NCBI RefSeq assembly: GCF_019578655.1
Contig: NC_063264.1
Span: forward strand, 7,853,213-7,917,212
Direction of reading: 5' to 3'
DNA from: Ricinus communis
Lineage: Eukaryota; Streptophyta; Magnoliopsida; Malpighiales; Euphorbiaceae
Length of the DNA stretch: 64,000 nucleotides
A program made the position numbers and the translations under genes. The notes under the pieces were generated by a model, which had not been told where the DNA came from, ran no database searches, and saw only the letters and a list, made by a program, of their open reading frames with translations. Shown piece after piece: positions 10,993 to 23,405 of this stretch (its first letter is position 1; each line of letters begins with the position of its first letter).

Positions 10993-12521
10993 ATAGTCCT
11001 CAAGTAAACTGAGAGGGTCCCCACTTTCGCTGTCCAATCAGTCTATTTGGATGGTGGCAGCATTTTTTTCGGAGGACTGATTAACATTATAATAAAGATA
11101 CAAACACGGACAATCACATCAACCTCAATAAACAGCAATAAACAACAAGCAACACTAATCAAAACAACAATAACAAAGCACTTGTAGACTAATATTACTT
11201 GTCAAGCATGCGCCTATGTCTGATGACTACCTCATCGTCTAAGAGGTTCTAACTCAATCCCGTTATGCAGTTAAAATCTACTTTTTCACATAATGCATGC
11301 GCGCATATCATCTTAATCACTAAGTCTCATCAATCTAATTCGGAAAAAATGCATATACATATATATATGTATAATATACTACTCACAGTAAGACGCTCCA
11401 AAACTAAGCTCCATCCGCCGCGCTTAATGACTCCGGATTATCTAATCACAAATATACAAATTAGAGTTTATAAATTTTTTATTTCTAATTAACAATCATC
11501 AAAATGTATTATAAACAATTCAATTCAAAATCAAACAAAAAGATCCATTCAAACAAAAAAAATTAAAATAACCCAACATGACTTTTGAAGTAACTCCGCC
11601 ATGCAACTTAATAAAATTAAAAATTAGCTACTAACCCTAGCATAGAATTATTTATAGATGAGGTAGATGTACTAACCTTAGAAATAGAAATTGAGATAGT
11701 GAACAAAATAAGAAAATTAAAAAATTATATTTAGCTCAAGAATAAACAACTTAACTTTTCAAACAACAGCTTCTAACTAATCATCAGTTCTTCTATTAAA
11801 ACTCTAAATAAAGAGCCTCTTCACTTGTGCCGATGCAAACTTTATGTTCTTCGAGCTCCAATCTTCGAGCATATACCGTTTTTAACAAGCTTCAACTTCC
11901 AATCCAGTCATAACAGCAAATGAACAAAAAGTTAGTATCTTAAGCTAGTTTAAAAAGTGGCTAGGAGAGGAACTTAACTCTTCAAGTTGACAGCTTCCAA
12001 CTCACGATCAGTTCTTCAACTAAAACTCTAAACTAAGAGCCTCATCACTGGTGCCGACAGAAACCTTGTGTGCTTCGAGACCCAATCTTCAAGCACAGAC
12101 CATGTTACAATCTAGTCATAATAGCCAATGAACAAAAAGTTAGTTTTTTAAGCTAGTTTAAAAAGTGGCTAGTTGACCAAGTGAGTTGGACTTAAACAAA
12201 GATGTATTTCCTATAAACATGCAAAGAGATAATAATTAGAAGAAGATAATGGTGATTAGTAAAAATCGTAAGAAATATGTAGAGAGAGAAAAATTAGGAT
12301 ATAAATGATTATTTGAGATATTAAATTTATAAAAGGTAAAACTAAATTGTTGTATTCTAACTTACTCATGCAAGAGTACATGCATATCCATGCCATATTT
12401 CGCTTTTATCCTCCTATTAAATGAAAATTATCATATTCTTAGTGGATCTAAATGGCTCAAAAATCAGATGTTCAGAGAATTATGACCCACGAGACTTCGA
12501 AATGAACCTATAAATTTTTAC
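10993..12521 (+). mobile_element. R-family repeat, full-length plus-orientation copy (left arm of palindrome)
   Basis: Starts with GAGAGGGTCCCCACTTTCGC and ACTGATTAACAT, and ends with an inverted copy of the terminal section (12438-12521 is the reverse complement of about 10907-10990). Together with 10907-10992 this gives an element of about 1.6 kb with inverted ends of about 85 bp. It has no coding capacity. Inside it are two tandem units of about 220 bp (about 11740-11960 and 11965-12180), sharing CAATGAACAAAAAGTTAGT and TTTAAAAAGTGGCTAG. The family is not one I recognise. Long inverted ends without genes are consistent with a non-autonomous DNA transposon; class unproven. Confidence 0.75.
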
Positions 12522-12899
12522 CATGTTCGAACCGTTCAATATACTTTAATAATTCTCAGTAAAATATATTTTAATATACTTTTCATTATCGCTTTGTTTA
12601 AAACTTGCAGCATTATGTCCCAGACCGACCGACCGACATGCTACTCGACGTATTTGACATGAAACTTATATGATGCATGAGTGAACACGTGCGACTCGAT
12701 GCATGTGAAGTGTACTGAAAAACCACCGGACACAATGCTCAAGTTTAAAACTTTGCGAGAATGATAAAACCATTTCGAAAATAGTTTCAATCTTCTTTAA
12801 AAACTTTTGAAAATTTATAGGTTCATTTCGAAGTGTCGTGGATCATAATTCTCTAAACTTTTGATTTTCGAGCCATCTAGATCCACTAAGAATATGATA
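12522..12899 (+). repeat. R-family terminal unit, first copy (spacer of palindrome)
   Basis: A unit of about 380 bp beginning TTCAATATACTTTAATAATT and ending CCACTAAGAATATGAT is repeated almost base for base at 14430-14811 and, more diverged, at 21570-21960. It contains the tandem GACCGACCGACCGACATGC and an ATGCATGAG...GATGCATG stretch. Its last 85 bp are the inverted end shared with the neighbouring element copies. Confidence 0.85.
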
Positions 12900-14334
12900 G
12901 TTTTTATTTAATAGGAGGATAAAAGTAAAATATGGCATGAATACGCATGTACTCTTGTGCGAGTAAGTTAGAATATAACAATTTAATCTTACCGTTTGTT
13001 TGTAAATTTAATTTCTCAAGTAATCATTTATATCCTAATTTTTCTTTTTCTCTACATATTTCTTTCAATTTTTAATATTCACTATTATCTTTCTCTAATT
13101 ATTATCTCTTTGCATGTTTATAGAAAGACTTCTTTGTTCAAGTCCAACTCACTTAGTCTCCTAGCCACTTTTTAAACAAGCATAAGATACTAACTTTTTG
13201 TTCATTGGCTATTATGATTTGATTGTAAGTTGAAGCTTATTAAACATGGTCTGTACTTAAAGAATGGAGCTCGAACCACATAAGGTTTGTGTCGGCACAA
13301 GTGGTAAGGCAATTTTGTTTAGAGTTTTAGTTGAAGAACCGATCGTGAGTTGCAAGCTGTCAACTTGAAGAGTTAAGTTTCTATCCTAGCCACTTTTTAG
13401 ACTAGCTTAAGATATTAACTTTTTGTTCATTCGCTATTATGACTGGATTGGAAGTTGAAGCTTGTTAAAAATGGTATCTGCTTAAAGATTGGAGCTCGAA
13501 GAACATAAGGTTTGAGTCGACACAAGTGATGAGTCTCTTTGTTTAGAGTTTTAATAGAAAAACTTGATGAATAGTTAGAAGCTGATACTTGAAAAGTTAA
13601 GTTGTTTATTTTTGAGCTAAATATAACTTTTTAATTTTCTTATTTTGTTCACTATCTCAATTTCTATTTATAAGGTTAGTACCTCTACCTCATCTCTAAA
13701 TAATTCCATGATAGGATTAGTAGCTAATCTTTAATTTTATTAAGTTGTATGGCGGAGTTACTTCAAATGTCATGTTGGGTTATTTTAATTTTTTTGGCTG
13801 TATGAATTTTTGTTTAATTTTGAATTGAATTGTTTGTAATATAGTATGATGATTGTTAATAAAAAATAAAAAATTTATAAACTCTAATTTGTATATTTGT
13901 GATTAGATAACCCGGAGTCATTAAGCGCGACGAATGGTGTTTAGTTTTGGAGCGTCTTACTGTGTGTAGTATATTATACATATATGTATGTATATGCATT
14001 TTCTCCTCTCCCCTTTGCAATAAGCATACGTTTAAATGCGAATGAGATTGATGAGACTTAGTGATTAAAATGATATACGCGCATGCATTATATGAAAAAG
14101 TAGATTTTAATTGTAAAACGGGATTAAGTTAGAACCTCCTAGACGATGGGGTAGTCATCGGACATAGGCGCATGCTTGACAAGTAATATTAGTCTACAAG
14201 TACTTTGTTATTATTGTTTTGATTAATGTTACTTGCTGTTTATTGATGTTGATGTGATTGTCTGTGTTTGTATCTTTATTATGATGTTAATCAGTCCTTA
14301 GAAAAAAATACTGCCACTATCCAAATAGACTGAT
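12900..14334 (-). mobile_element. R-family repeat, inverted copy (right arm of palindrome)
   Basis: Reads as the reverse complement of 10993-12430 over almost its whole length. For example GTCATGTTGGGTTATTTTAA at about 13768 mirrors TTAAAATAACCCAACATGAC at about 11560, and the end at 14290-14330 mirrors the start near 11040. Both 220-bp internal units are present. No coding capacity. Confidence 0.85.
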
Positions 14335-14811
14335 TGTACAACGAAAAATAAAATATATCTTCGATATAGTAAAAGAAAGTGTGTCAAACGTCATCCATAC
14401 AGAGAGCTTTGATCCATCGAGTCTTGTTCAAATTGTTCAATATACTTTAATAATTCTCAGTAAAATATATTTTAGCATACTTTTCATTTTCACTTTGTTT
14501 AAAACTTGCAGCATTATGTCCAAGACCGACTGACCGACCGACATGCTACTCGACGTATTTGACATAAAACTTATATGATGCATGAGTGAACACGTGCAAC
14601 TCGATGCATGTAAAGTGTACTGAAAGACCATCGGACACAACGTTCAAGTTTAAAACATTGCGAAAATGATGAAACCATTTCAAAAATAGTTTCAATGTTT
14701 TTTAAAAAGCTTATAATACTTTTTAAAGTTCATAGATTTATTTCGAAGTTTCGTGGATCATAATTCTCTAAACATCTGACTTTTGAGCTATCTAGATCCA
14801 CTAAGAATATG
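14335..14811 (+). repeat. R-family terminal unit, second copy with extra left flank
   Basis: The first 95 bases (AAATAAAATATATCTTCGATATAG and CGTCATCCATACAGAGAGC) extend the unit further left than the copy at 12522. Related sequence occurs at 21530-21570 and at 32815-32850. The rest repeats 12522-12899, ending at CTAAGAATATGAT. Confidence 0.8.
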
Positions 14812-15885
14812 ATCCTCCAGTAACCTGAGAGGGTCCCCACTTTCATTGTACAATTAGTCTTATTTAGATAGTGGCAGCATTTTTTTTTAGGACTGATTAA
14901 CATCATAATAAAGATACAAACACGGACAATCACATCAACATCAATAAACAGCAAGCAACATTAATTAAAACAATAATAATAAAACACTTGTAGACTAATA
15001 TTACTTGTCAAGCATGCGCCTATATCCGATGACTACCCCATTGTCCAGGAGGTTCTAACTTAATCCCGTTATGCAGTTAAAATCTACTTTTTCACATAAT
15101 GCATGCACGCATATCATCTTAATCACCAAGTCTCATCAATCTCATTAGCATTTGAATGCATGTTTATTCAAAGGGGAGAGAAAAAAATGCATATACATAC
15201 ATATATGTATAATATACTACTCACAGTAAGACGCTTCAAAGCTAAGCTCCATCCATCGCGTTTAATGACTCCGAGTTATCTTATCATAAATATAAAAATT
15301 AAAGTTTATAAATTTTGTATTTTTTATTAACAATCATCATACTATATTACAAACAATTCAATTCAGAATTAAACAAAAAACTATACAAACAAAAAAATTA
15401 AAATAACCCAACATAACATTTGAAGTAATTCCGCCATGCGACTTAATAAAATTAAAGATTAGCTACTAATCCTATCATGGAATCATTTAGAGATGAGGTA
15501 GAGGTACTAACCTTAGAAATAGAAATTGAGATAATGAACAAAATAAGAAAATTAAAAAGTTATATTTAGCTAAAGAATAAAGAACTTAACTTTTCAAGTA
15601 TCAGCTTCTAACTAATCATCAAGTTTTTCTATTAAAACTCTAAACAAAGAGACTCATCACTTGTGTCAGCTCAAACCTTATGTTCTTCGAGCTCCAATCT
15701 TTAAGCACATACCATTTTTAACAAGCTTCAACTTCCAATCCAGTCATAATAGCCAATGAACAAAAAGTTAGTATCTTAAACTAGTTTAAAAAGTGGCTAG
15801 AAGAGCAACTTAACTCTTCAAGTTGACAGCTTGCAACTCACGATCAGTTCTTCAACTAAAACTATAAACAATGAGCCTCTACATA
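14812..15885 (+). mobile_element. R-family repeat, third copy, cut by the FGGY segment
   Basis: Begins CCTCCAGTAACCTGAGAGGG and follows the 10993 copy through the ATATATGTATAATATACTAC section and the first 220-bp unit. It stops about 85 bp into the second unit at about 15885, where the FGGY pseudogene segment starts. It resembles the inverted copy at 12900-14334 more than the diverged copy at 20740. Confidence 0.8.
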
Positions 15886-15889
15886 ACCA

Positions 15890-18800
15890 TGAAGCTTTAA
15901 GTGTGAAGCCATTCCTACAATGGAGTCAATAACAAGTTGACAAGAAAATCAAAAATCGGACGCATCATTTATTTTCAGAGCTCTGAACTATTGTATAATC
16001 TCTAGGCTATGTACCTGGTGAAAATGCCAACCAACTTTACAAAGATTTCTTTTTGAGACTTTATCAAACTCCCATGATCTTGCACAAGTTTCCACAAGTC
16101 CTGATTAGCACCAGGACCTATTCCAAAGCTTTAGCAATTAATGAACGTTGAGATAGTTGTTGCTCATGACCTGGAAAGGGTCAAGTTAATTACACTGAAT
16201 CAAATGGATATTAATAAAAAAAATATATGACGATAGAGTAGAACAGTTTGCACAAGTATTAATCCCAGGTTAGCAGCTACTTACATTTTAAAATATTAGT
16301 TTAATGTTTAATCAAGTGAAGCAAGCTGTATAAACCATCCCCACAGTCCTCTTAGTTTACAAACTATTTTATATAGTAACATACAACTCCCTGTTGATTT
16401 TGAAATTAACGGGAGCCAATCCATGTACCGTTGACAACAAAATAGCAAGTTGTTACTAATTCAAAACATATTGACTAGTAAAGGCAACTAAGTAGAAAAA
16501 CAAATTAACGTAGTTTAAGGCTATGCAAAGGTGGTTTATAAATGTAATAAAAACTTCAACCAAATGACAAGACCCGGGCAATGTTAAAGTATGACATAAG
16601 AAATAAAATGCAAGTGAAAGTTCATTTAGGCAATTTTTGCAACTTCTACTCTATAATACACAAAAAACCAAAACTTTGAAGGAGCAATGCAATGAGGTAA
16701 AGTCTGCCATGTGTTGCCGAATTCTACCATCAACTTCAAGCCCCAATCTTAAGCAAGGGCCTTCAGATTTATTTATTCACAACTGATCTATAAAATTTCT
16801 TAACATAATTGCTTTGCAGGTAAATATCATTGAAGTAATACTTCCTTCAAATTCCTTTTGTCCGTTTTTCTCTTCTTTTTTTCTTAGAGAGGTGGAGGAG
16901 GTGGGGGTAATGGGATGAACCAAGAGAAAACAAGGACTAATAGGAATTCTAGTAAAAATATAACGCACAAAAGAAAAGCTGCATTATGTTTTGCACTCAC
17001 TTAAAACCTCTCCTCTAATCATTTATTGTTTTGTACCTAGTTATATGTCATAAAAGTTATGAATTAAACTGAAAATTCAGAAGCAAGAGCTCATGCATAC
17101 TTGACCAGTTGCATTCAGGGCCCTCATGGCCTCACAGAAACTAGCATATTTTTTTGCGCAACAGCACCAACCCAATAGCACAGACTCACTTTTTCGTGGT
17201 AGTACAATAGGGCAACCTGCACCAATCATGACTAAATAAGCATTAAGTTTGTTAATATGCACACAACACCGAAAAAAAACTATTATTCTCAAAAGTTGTC
17301 AGAGCAAGCTATCATAGACTTACAATATTGAATTTAGTGCATATTTCTTTAATTTTTATACATGTTGTAAAAGAAAAATTTGTCTGCACACCAAAGCCGC
17401 TTAGTTCTTCCAATTCTGAAACTCAACACTAACCTTACTGGTATGGACTATCCAAAATTCAGTTTGAGGTTACATGAACTATTCAAGCTAACAATTCAAG
17501 ATTAAAAGACTTTCCTAGCATATTGATAATAATTAATAACTAGTAAACATTGAGACTTCATCCATACATTATATTAAACTGGGAAAAGACATAATGAGAG
17601 AAAATTGCAGTAGAGGTAAATGCAAGTAAATGCACATGTATCAACATTTTCTGGTGCAATGGTTGAACCAGATAAACAACAATGTAGCTATAGCAGGGGC
17701 AAGAATATCCACTGCTAACCAATTCCCAATCTTTTTCTTCATCCAAATGTTGGATCAGCACATAAACCAACCATCTTATTCTTAACTCGTCTCTACACAT
17801 GAACATCACATGGTGGCATAAGTGAAAATTCACATACAAAGGCTATTCATCGATCAAAATAATGCACACTAATTTTAAAATTACAGAGAAAAACTTTAGG
17901 ATGTAAACAGTAAAGAGAGTGAAGATAAGTACTAATAATATATGCATGTTCTTGGACAAACATAGGGTTTTCTTAAAGGTCATCACATGCAAGCAACATG
18001 TCAATCTGACAGGAATAAAGATATAAAAGAAAGAACAAAAAGTGTTAAAACAAATTGCATTTCATGATATAGTCATCATTCCATTAACTAAGAAACACAT
18101 AATTGAAAAGATAGACAATTATAATATAAAACAAATCTCCTAATAACACTAGTCTACTAAAAATATGAGGTCCAGTTATATGTTTATACATAATATAAAA
18201 CATGTAACTGCAGAAAAAAAAAGTGCATGAAGATTGAAAGGGATGCTTTCTTACTGTGTGACCATGAGCATTGCAATCCTCCACAATATGGCGTGTACCA
18301 TATGCAATACCCTGCACGGTAGCAAGGTATGAAAGAGCCAATTGCTATCACTTGTGTCAAGGGTCATGCCACAAATAATTCCCTTTGCTTTTGGATCTGC
18401 AGCAGGAGACCTGTAGCATGAAGAATTTAACAGCTCAAAGATCTATAACAAAACTTAGGCACTATAACTTGAAAAGGCATTTCATCACTAATCATATACC
18501 TGTTTCCATGGAAGTCGGGAAGGACATGTACATCTTGTGTTAAAGCAGCAAGGAATGGAGCCTTTATGTCATCCATTATAGTCCTCAATTTATTGTTCAG
18601 TAGTTCAAATAGCGATACGTCTGGAAGACAAGGAAAAGTGATATAGGATCAACCATATTTATTAAAGGCGAGGGCTCAGGGGTGTGCCTGTGAGACGTGA
18701 AGTCCGCAGCGAAAAAAATAAAGAATTAAACCTCTGAAAGAAATTAAAACTTACACACACATGTACATATTGATACAATCAACAATCTCTTGTTTGTAAC

Positions 18801-19815
18801 AAATGTTAAACCGAGTAAATAAAAACATAATGCTAAGATACATGGCACAATTAACAATTTAACTTGGCACAAAGATAATAGTAGCATCAATAATTTAACA
18901 TGGGTTTCTTTCTTATAGTTGGTTTATTTTAATTTGGTATGCATGATCTTCATAAGTTCACTTGCATATGGAGATTAATGTTAGAGATTGTATAAATATG
19001 GAAACAATTAAAGAAAAGGGAAAAAAACAACTTTAAACTAAAATGTTATATACGTGAGCCTACATCTCCCACCTTTTAGTGTTTGAGGCGTTAGGGCTTG
19101 TGCCTCATGCACCTTTAACAACTATGAGGATCTATTAAGCCATAGTACTACGTAAAAAAGCATTAAATATAATTTAGTTAAAATATATATGCTAGAAACT
19201 GATATCCTACTCTGAGAACCAGCACGGTTTGCAAGGCGGGGAGAATATACATGGTTTTCTATGATGTAATCTAATAATGCACCAGTAGCACTCTGCCCAT
19301 CCTCTGTAAGCCAATACTGAGGGATCATTGCTGCAGGCATTAAAAAAAAAAGGCCTTGAGATGAACTTCCGCAATATATTGCTGTGGATAGATAAATGCT
19401 AACTTTTGATTAAAGTATGATAATATGTATGCATGTCTGCACATCCATGTCTTAAAATCATTTCATTATAACATTCACAATACTCCAAAATGATAGCCTG
19501 CTCCAGCATTGTAATAATTTTCAGAGAGACGGACATTGATATTAGAAATTGTAGATGTTACCTGAACAAAAAGGTCCCCAAACCCGAGGAATGAACAGCT
19601 TGCTCTGTGATACAACCATATGACAAGTAGAAGTACCAAATACTAAAGCCATACGATGACATATTGCTTCCTTATCATGCTCTGTAAAGACAAAGTTTAT
19701 AAGAAAGTGAGGAAGTATCTTTTTGCTGTCACAGGACTTAACAGACAATAAAGGTAACGAATCTATTTTTCATTCCAAATGACATAATACCTTTAACATC
19801 ATAATTTGTGTCAGG
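15890..19815 (-). pseudogene. FGGY-family carbohydrate kinase, truncated copy A
   Basis: On the minus strand, from right to left, exon-like pieces read: MALVFGTSTCHMVVSQSKLF near 19600; YWLTEDGQSATGALLDYIIE near 19290; VHVLPDFHGN near 18500-18530; DPKAKGIICGMTLDTSDS near 18350-18400, then VQGIAYGTRHIVEDCNAHGH near 18270-18310; ENPMFVQEHA near 17950; CPIVLPRKSESVLLG near 17210; and a short scrap near 16100. These follow the C-terminal half of plant FGGY kinases, which phosphorylate sugars such as D-ribulose with ATP (family knowledge). The N-terminal half is absent, pieces carry frame breaks, and the block before the last exon is shortened against copy B (the RVFRELYEQQ part is missing). Not functional. 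Confidence 0.8.
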
Positions 19816-20739
19816 AAATTGAAGCAAACAAAAGAAACACGGAAGATCCCTAATCCTAGTTAGAAAATTCTCACTGGGTAGTCCCTAGAAAAATGGCCAT
19901 AAGTCAAGATCCGGCCGTTGGACCAAAGTGCCCTTTTATACACAAACTACATAGACGGGGAAACAACATACCCAAAAATCAACCATTCATGTGTCATAGA
20001 ATTCGGTGTATGAATTTTCAAATTTGATTGTCAAGAAAAGACTTAGAACAGAATTCAGGACTTAGCAAACAAATATTAAAATCAACCCTTAATTACCAAA
20101 CCAAAGCTCCCACCAACGATGTATCAACAAATATATCACCTACTAATCACATGGCATCAAAAAAATAGATTTTCTCAAGAAAATAATCATGTAAAACTAC
20201 TAGTTACACATAATTAACAAACTGCCATCTATGACAAATTTATGAGGCTCTAGTTAAAATTGTCACAAAAAATTCTAGGAAGCTTTATTAGTACCATCTT
20301 TTCCAGATCACAAGGACATTAAATCTAGTTTCATTTCCAATTGGTCTTGTGAACAAGGAGGAATAAATAAAACAATGTAGATAGGTCAATCTGTCAGGAC
20401 AGATTGATCATGAAAATCTAATACTCAATTTGACTTCCAAAACAACAGAATTAAGACTTCCATAAAATAAATAGTTTTAGTTGACAGATCGAAGTTTCTA
20501 TAGGTTCAGATTTTGCCTCATTTGGAGTTGTGGAACTTTAGATAATGCTAAAACAAGTGGACTGTCACACAGGGGACAGAAATTCAAAATTCCAATCAAG
20601 TTCACACTAAAAAAGGACCAACCTAAGATTCACATAATTTGGCATAGCACCAATCTAACATCTCATGCCACAATACAACAGTTACACCATAATCAAACAC
20701 AACACGGTCAATAATCATCATTTAAAGTAACCCAGAGCC
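19816..20739. repeat. Spacer with a 200-bp direct repeat shared with 22808-23010
   Basis: At 19816 the similarity to FGGY copy B stops. Bases about 19870-20075 (TCCCTAGAAAAATGGCCATA through TTCAGGACTTAGCAA) repeat at 22808-23010 in the same orientation, so they bracket the diverged R copy. The remaining bases are AT-rich with no gene recognised. Confidence 0.7.
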
Positions 20740-22140
20740 CTTACTCACTTCATGCAACTAAATAAAATTAAAGAATAGTTGCTGAATTATGCAAAGATGA
20801 GGTTGAAGTATTAACCTTAGAAATAAAAATGGAGATAGTGAACAAAATAAGAAAATAAGGAAGTTATAATTAGCCCAAGAATCATCCTCAAATAATGTAA
20901 TTCTTAGAGTTGATAGCTTCAAACTCATCATCAGTTCTCCAATTTAAACTCTAATCAGCCTTCAACATCGCTTATGCCAACCCAATCCTTATGTACTTCG
21001 AGCTTAATCTTCAAACATGGACCAATTCTAACAAGCGTCAATTTCTGATCCAATCATAATATCATATATGCCCAAAATTACTAAACCCAACTCAAGCCTA
21101 TCAACAAGAAGTTAGTATCTTAAGCAAGCTTAAAGAATAGCCAGGAGAGATATGGAGTTGGATTTAATCAAAGAAGCCTTTAGTATAGACATACAAAGAG
21201 ATAATCTAAGTTTAAGAGTACGATGAGGACATAAATGGTTCCATTATTTGAAAACTAGGTTTACAATCATACATCTCGAAATATTTTAAACTGAGCTAAT
21301 ATACAAGTCTTAAAACATTTTCAAATGAGAAACTCGAGACAAAATCATATCAATATGTTATCAAAATAAACATGAAGCATCCACTCAACCGTGATACATA
21401 AAATTTAAAACGTTATTGAGCAATCACATACATTTCACGAAAAGAAATCATATCATTATGCACTTGCAAGCACCACAACTGAATCTTTACAGTTTATTGT
21501 GATGTCTCGAGTGCAATCTAACTCTTGTTCGAATGTCATCCATATAGATAACTTTGGTCCATTGTGAATCTTGTTTGAACCATTCAAATACTTTGATAAT
21601 TCTTAGTAAAATCTATTTTAGTATACTTTTTCATTTTCTCTTAGTTTTAAACTTGCATCATTGTGTTTGAGACTGACAACCAATATGCTACTTGATGTAT
21701 TTGACATATGAATCGGTGATGCATGAGTGAATATGTGCAACTCGATACATATGCAGACTACTGAAAGACCATTGGACACAAGGCTCAAATTCAAAACTTA
21801 GAGAAAATGACAATGCCATTTTAAAAATAGTTTCAATAATCTTGTCAATGCTTATAACATTTTCAAAGCTATATAGATACATACTTTATTTATAGGTTCA
21901 TTTCAAACTCTAACAGACCATAATTCTCTGAATATCAGACTTATCAAGAATCTGATCCTCTTGGACACCGAGAAGTCCCCACTTTTGCTATCCAATTAGC
22001 CTTTTTGGATAGTGGCAACATTTTTTTTGACGAGTAATTAGCATCAGAATGATACAAGCACAAACAATCACATCAAATCAATAAACAGGAAGCAACAATT
22101 GTTAGAATAACAAAGCATTTCTAGACTAAAAGCAAGCAAT
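20740..22140 (+). repeat. R-family repeat, old diverged copy
   Basis: Left part (20745-21240) matches the internal section (CAACTAAATAAAATTAAAG, TTAACCTTAGAAATA, one 220-bp unit, then AGTTAGTATCTTAAGC). Right part (21500-22130) matches the terminal unit and the start of the element (TGATGCATGAGTGAATATGTG; AGTCCCCACTTTTGCTATCC; AGCATCAGAATGATACAAGC). It is clearly more diverged than the copies at 10.9-15.9 kb, so the family was active or duplicated at different times. Confidence 0.75.
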
Positions 22141-23405
22141 TCATTATTATCACAAGCAGTTGATATAACATTTCAACAACTTATGAGAAAAATGAAATTT
22201 TAGTACTTATCATTTTAAATATATAACCTCTCTCTATATGCATACACACATACACATTTATTCAAACACAATGGCTAATAAAAATCTGTTAAAGAATAAA
22301 TAAATAAAAAATGCAACCTAAAACCTCGTTTTCCTTTTCCAGTATTTAATTTAAATAAGAGCAATGCTTCCTCTAGAAAAGAAGCTGAAATCTAAAATAT
22401 ATAAAATTAAAATTAAGATAAAGTCAAACAAATTTTAATGCAATTGAATCGACAAAGTAATAATAAAAGATAATTTTCAGTATCACCTTATGCTATGTTC
22501 ATTGAACTATAAGAATCTATAAGTGACACAACCTAGAAATCAATCTTAACATAAGAGGTTCTGAAAAATACTTTCCCTTGCATTGATGACAGGTTTTAAA
22601 TAAAGTATAATGAAATTGATATCAAAATCAGTGCAATAATAAAAGATATAATCACATTATGCCAGACTGATCGGTCACCACTTTCAACTTAAACTAAGGG
22701 CTTAAATCCCATAATTTCTTATATCGAAAGCCTGTCATGTATTTTATTGAATTAAGGGGTAATTGCAATTTGCCAAACTAGAAACCAATTCAAAGAAACA
22801 AGCAATTATCTATGGGCACTCCCTAGAACAACGGCCATAACTTAAGATCCGACTATTGAATCAAAGTGCCATTTTATACACATAAACTACATAAACAGGG
22901 AAGCAACATACCCAAAAACCAACCATTCATGTGTCCTAGAAATTCAGTATATGAGTTTTCAAAATTGACTGTCAAGACAAAATTTGGAAGGCAATTCAGG
23001 ACCTAGCAATGGCTAATAAAGCTCAGTTAAAGAATAAATAAACAAATAAAAACTGAACCTAAATTTTGTCTTCTATTTCTAATATATAATTAAATAATAA
23101 TAATAACGACGCTCCTTCTAGAAAAGAAGCTAAAACCTAAACCATAAAAAATAAAAGTAAAAATAAAGTCAAACAAATTATAATGCAATTGAATTTGGTA
23201 TCACCTTAGGCATTGAATAAACAATTATTATAAAGATGCACAAGTTTCATGTGCTAGCAAGGAAATCAGAGCAACACTTCCTCCATAAAAGAACCTGAAA
23301 TCTGAGAAATTAAAATAAAATCAACAATTTTAAATGCAATTGAATTGAGAGAGTAATAATCAAAGATAATTTTTGGTATCACCTTAGGCATGAGTTGTGT
23401 GATTA
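22141..23405. repeat. Decayed tandem duplication between the FGGY copies
   Basis: Three successive sections share the words TCTAGAAAAGAAGCT, AAAATAAAGTCAAACAAA, TGCAATTGAATT and TATCACCTTA: about 22260-22495, 23010-23215 and 23268-23400. A separate part (22500-22705) resembles 31050-31250. No coding sequence seen. Confidence 0.65.

Larger units (their letters stand above)
10993..14334. repeat. Long palindrome: two R copies head to head
   Basis: The plus copy (to about 12521) and the minus copy (from about 12810) form an imperfect inverted repeat. Arms are about 1.4-1.5 kb and are separated by roughly 290-380 bp. A transcript across it could fold into a very long hairpin. It is the largest inverted structure I find in the window. 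Confidence 0.8.

Noticed and set aside
14437..15330. Short open frames of 67-75 codons in R copies
   Set aside because: They are not conserved in frame between R copies and have no recognisable domain.
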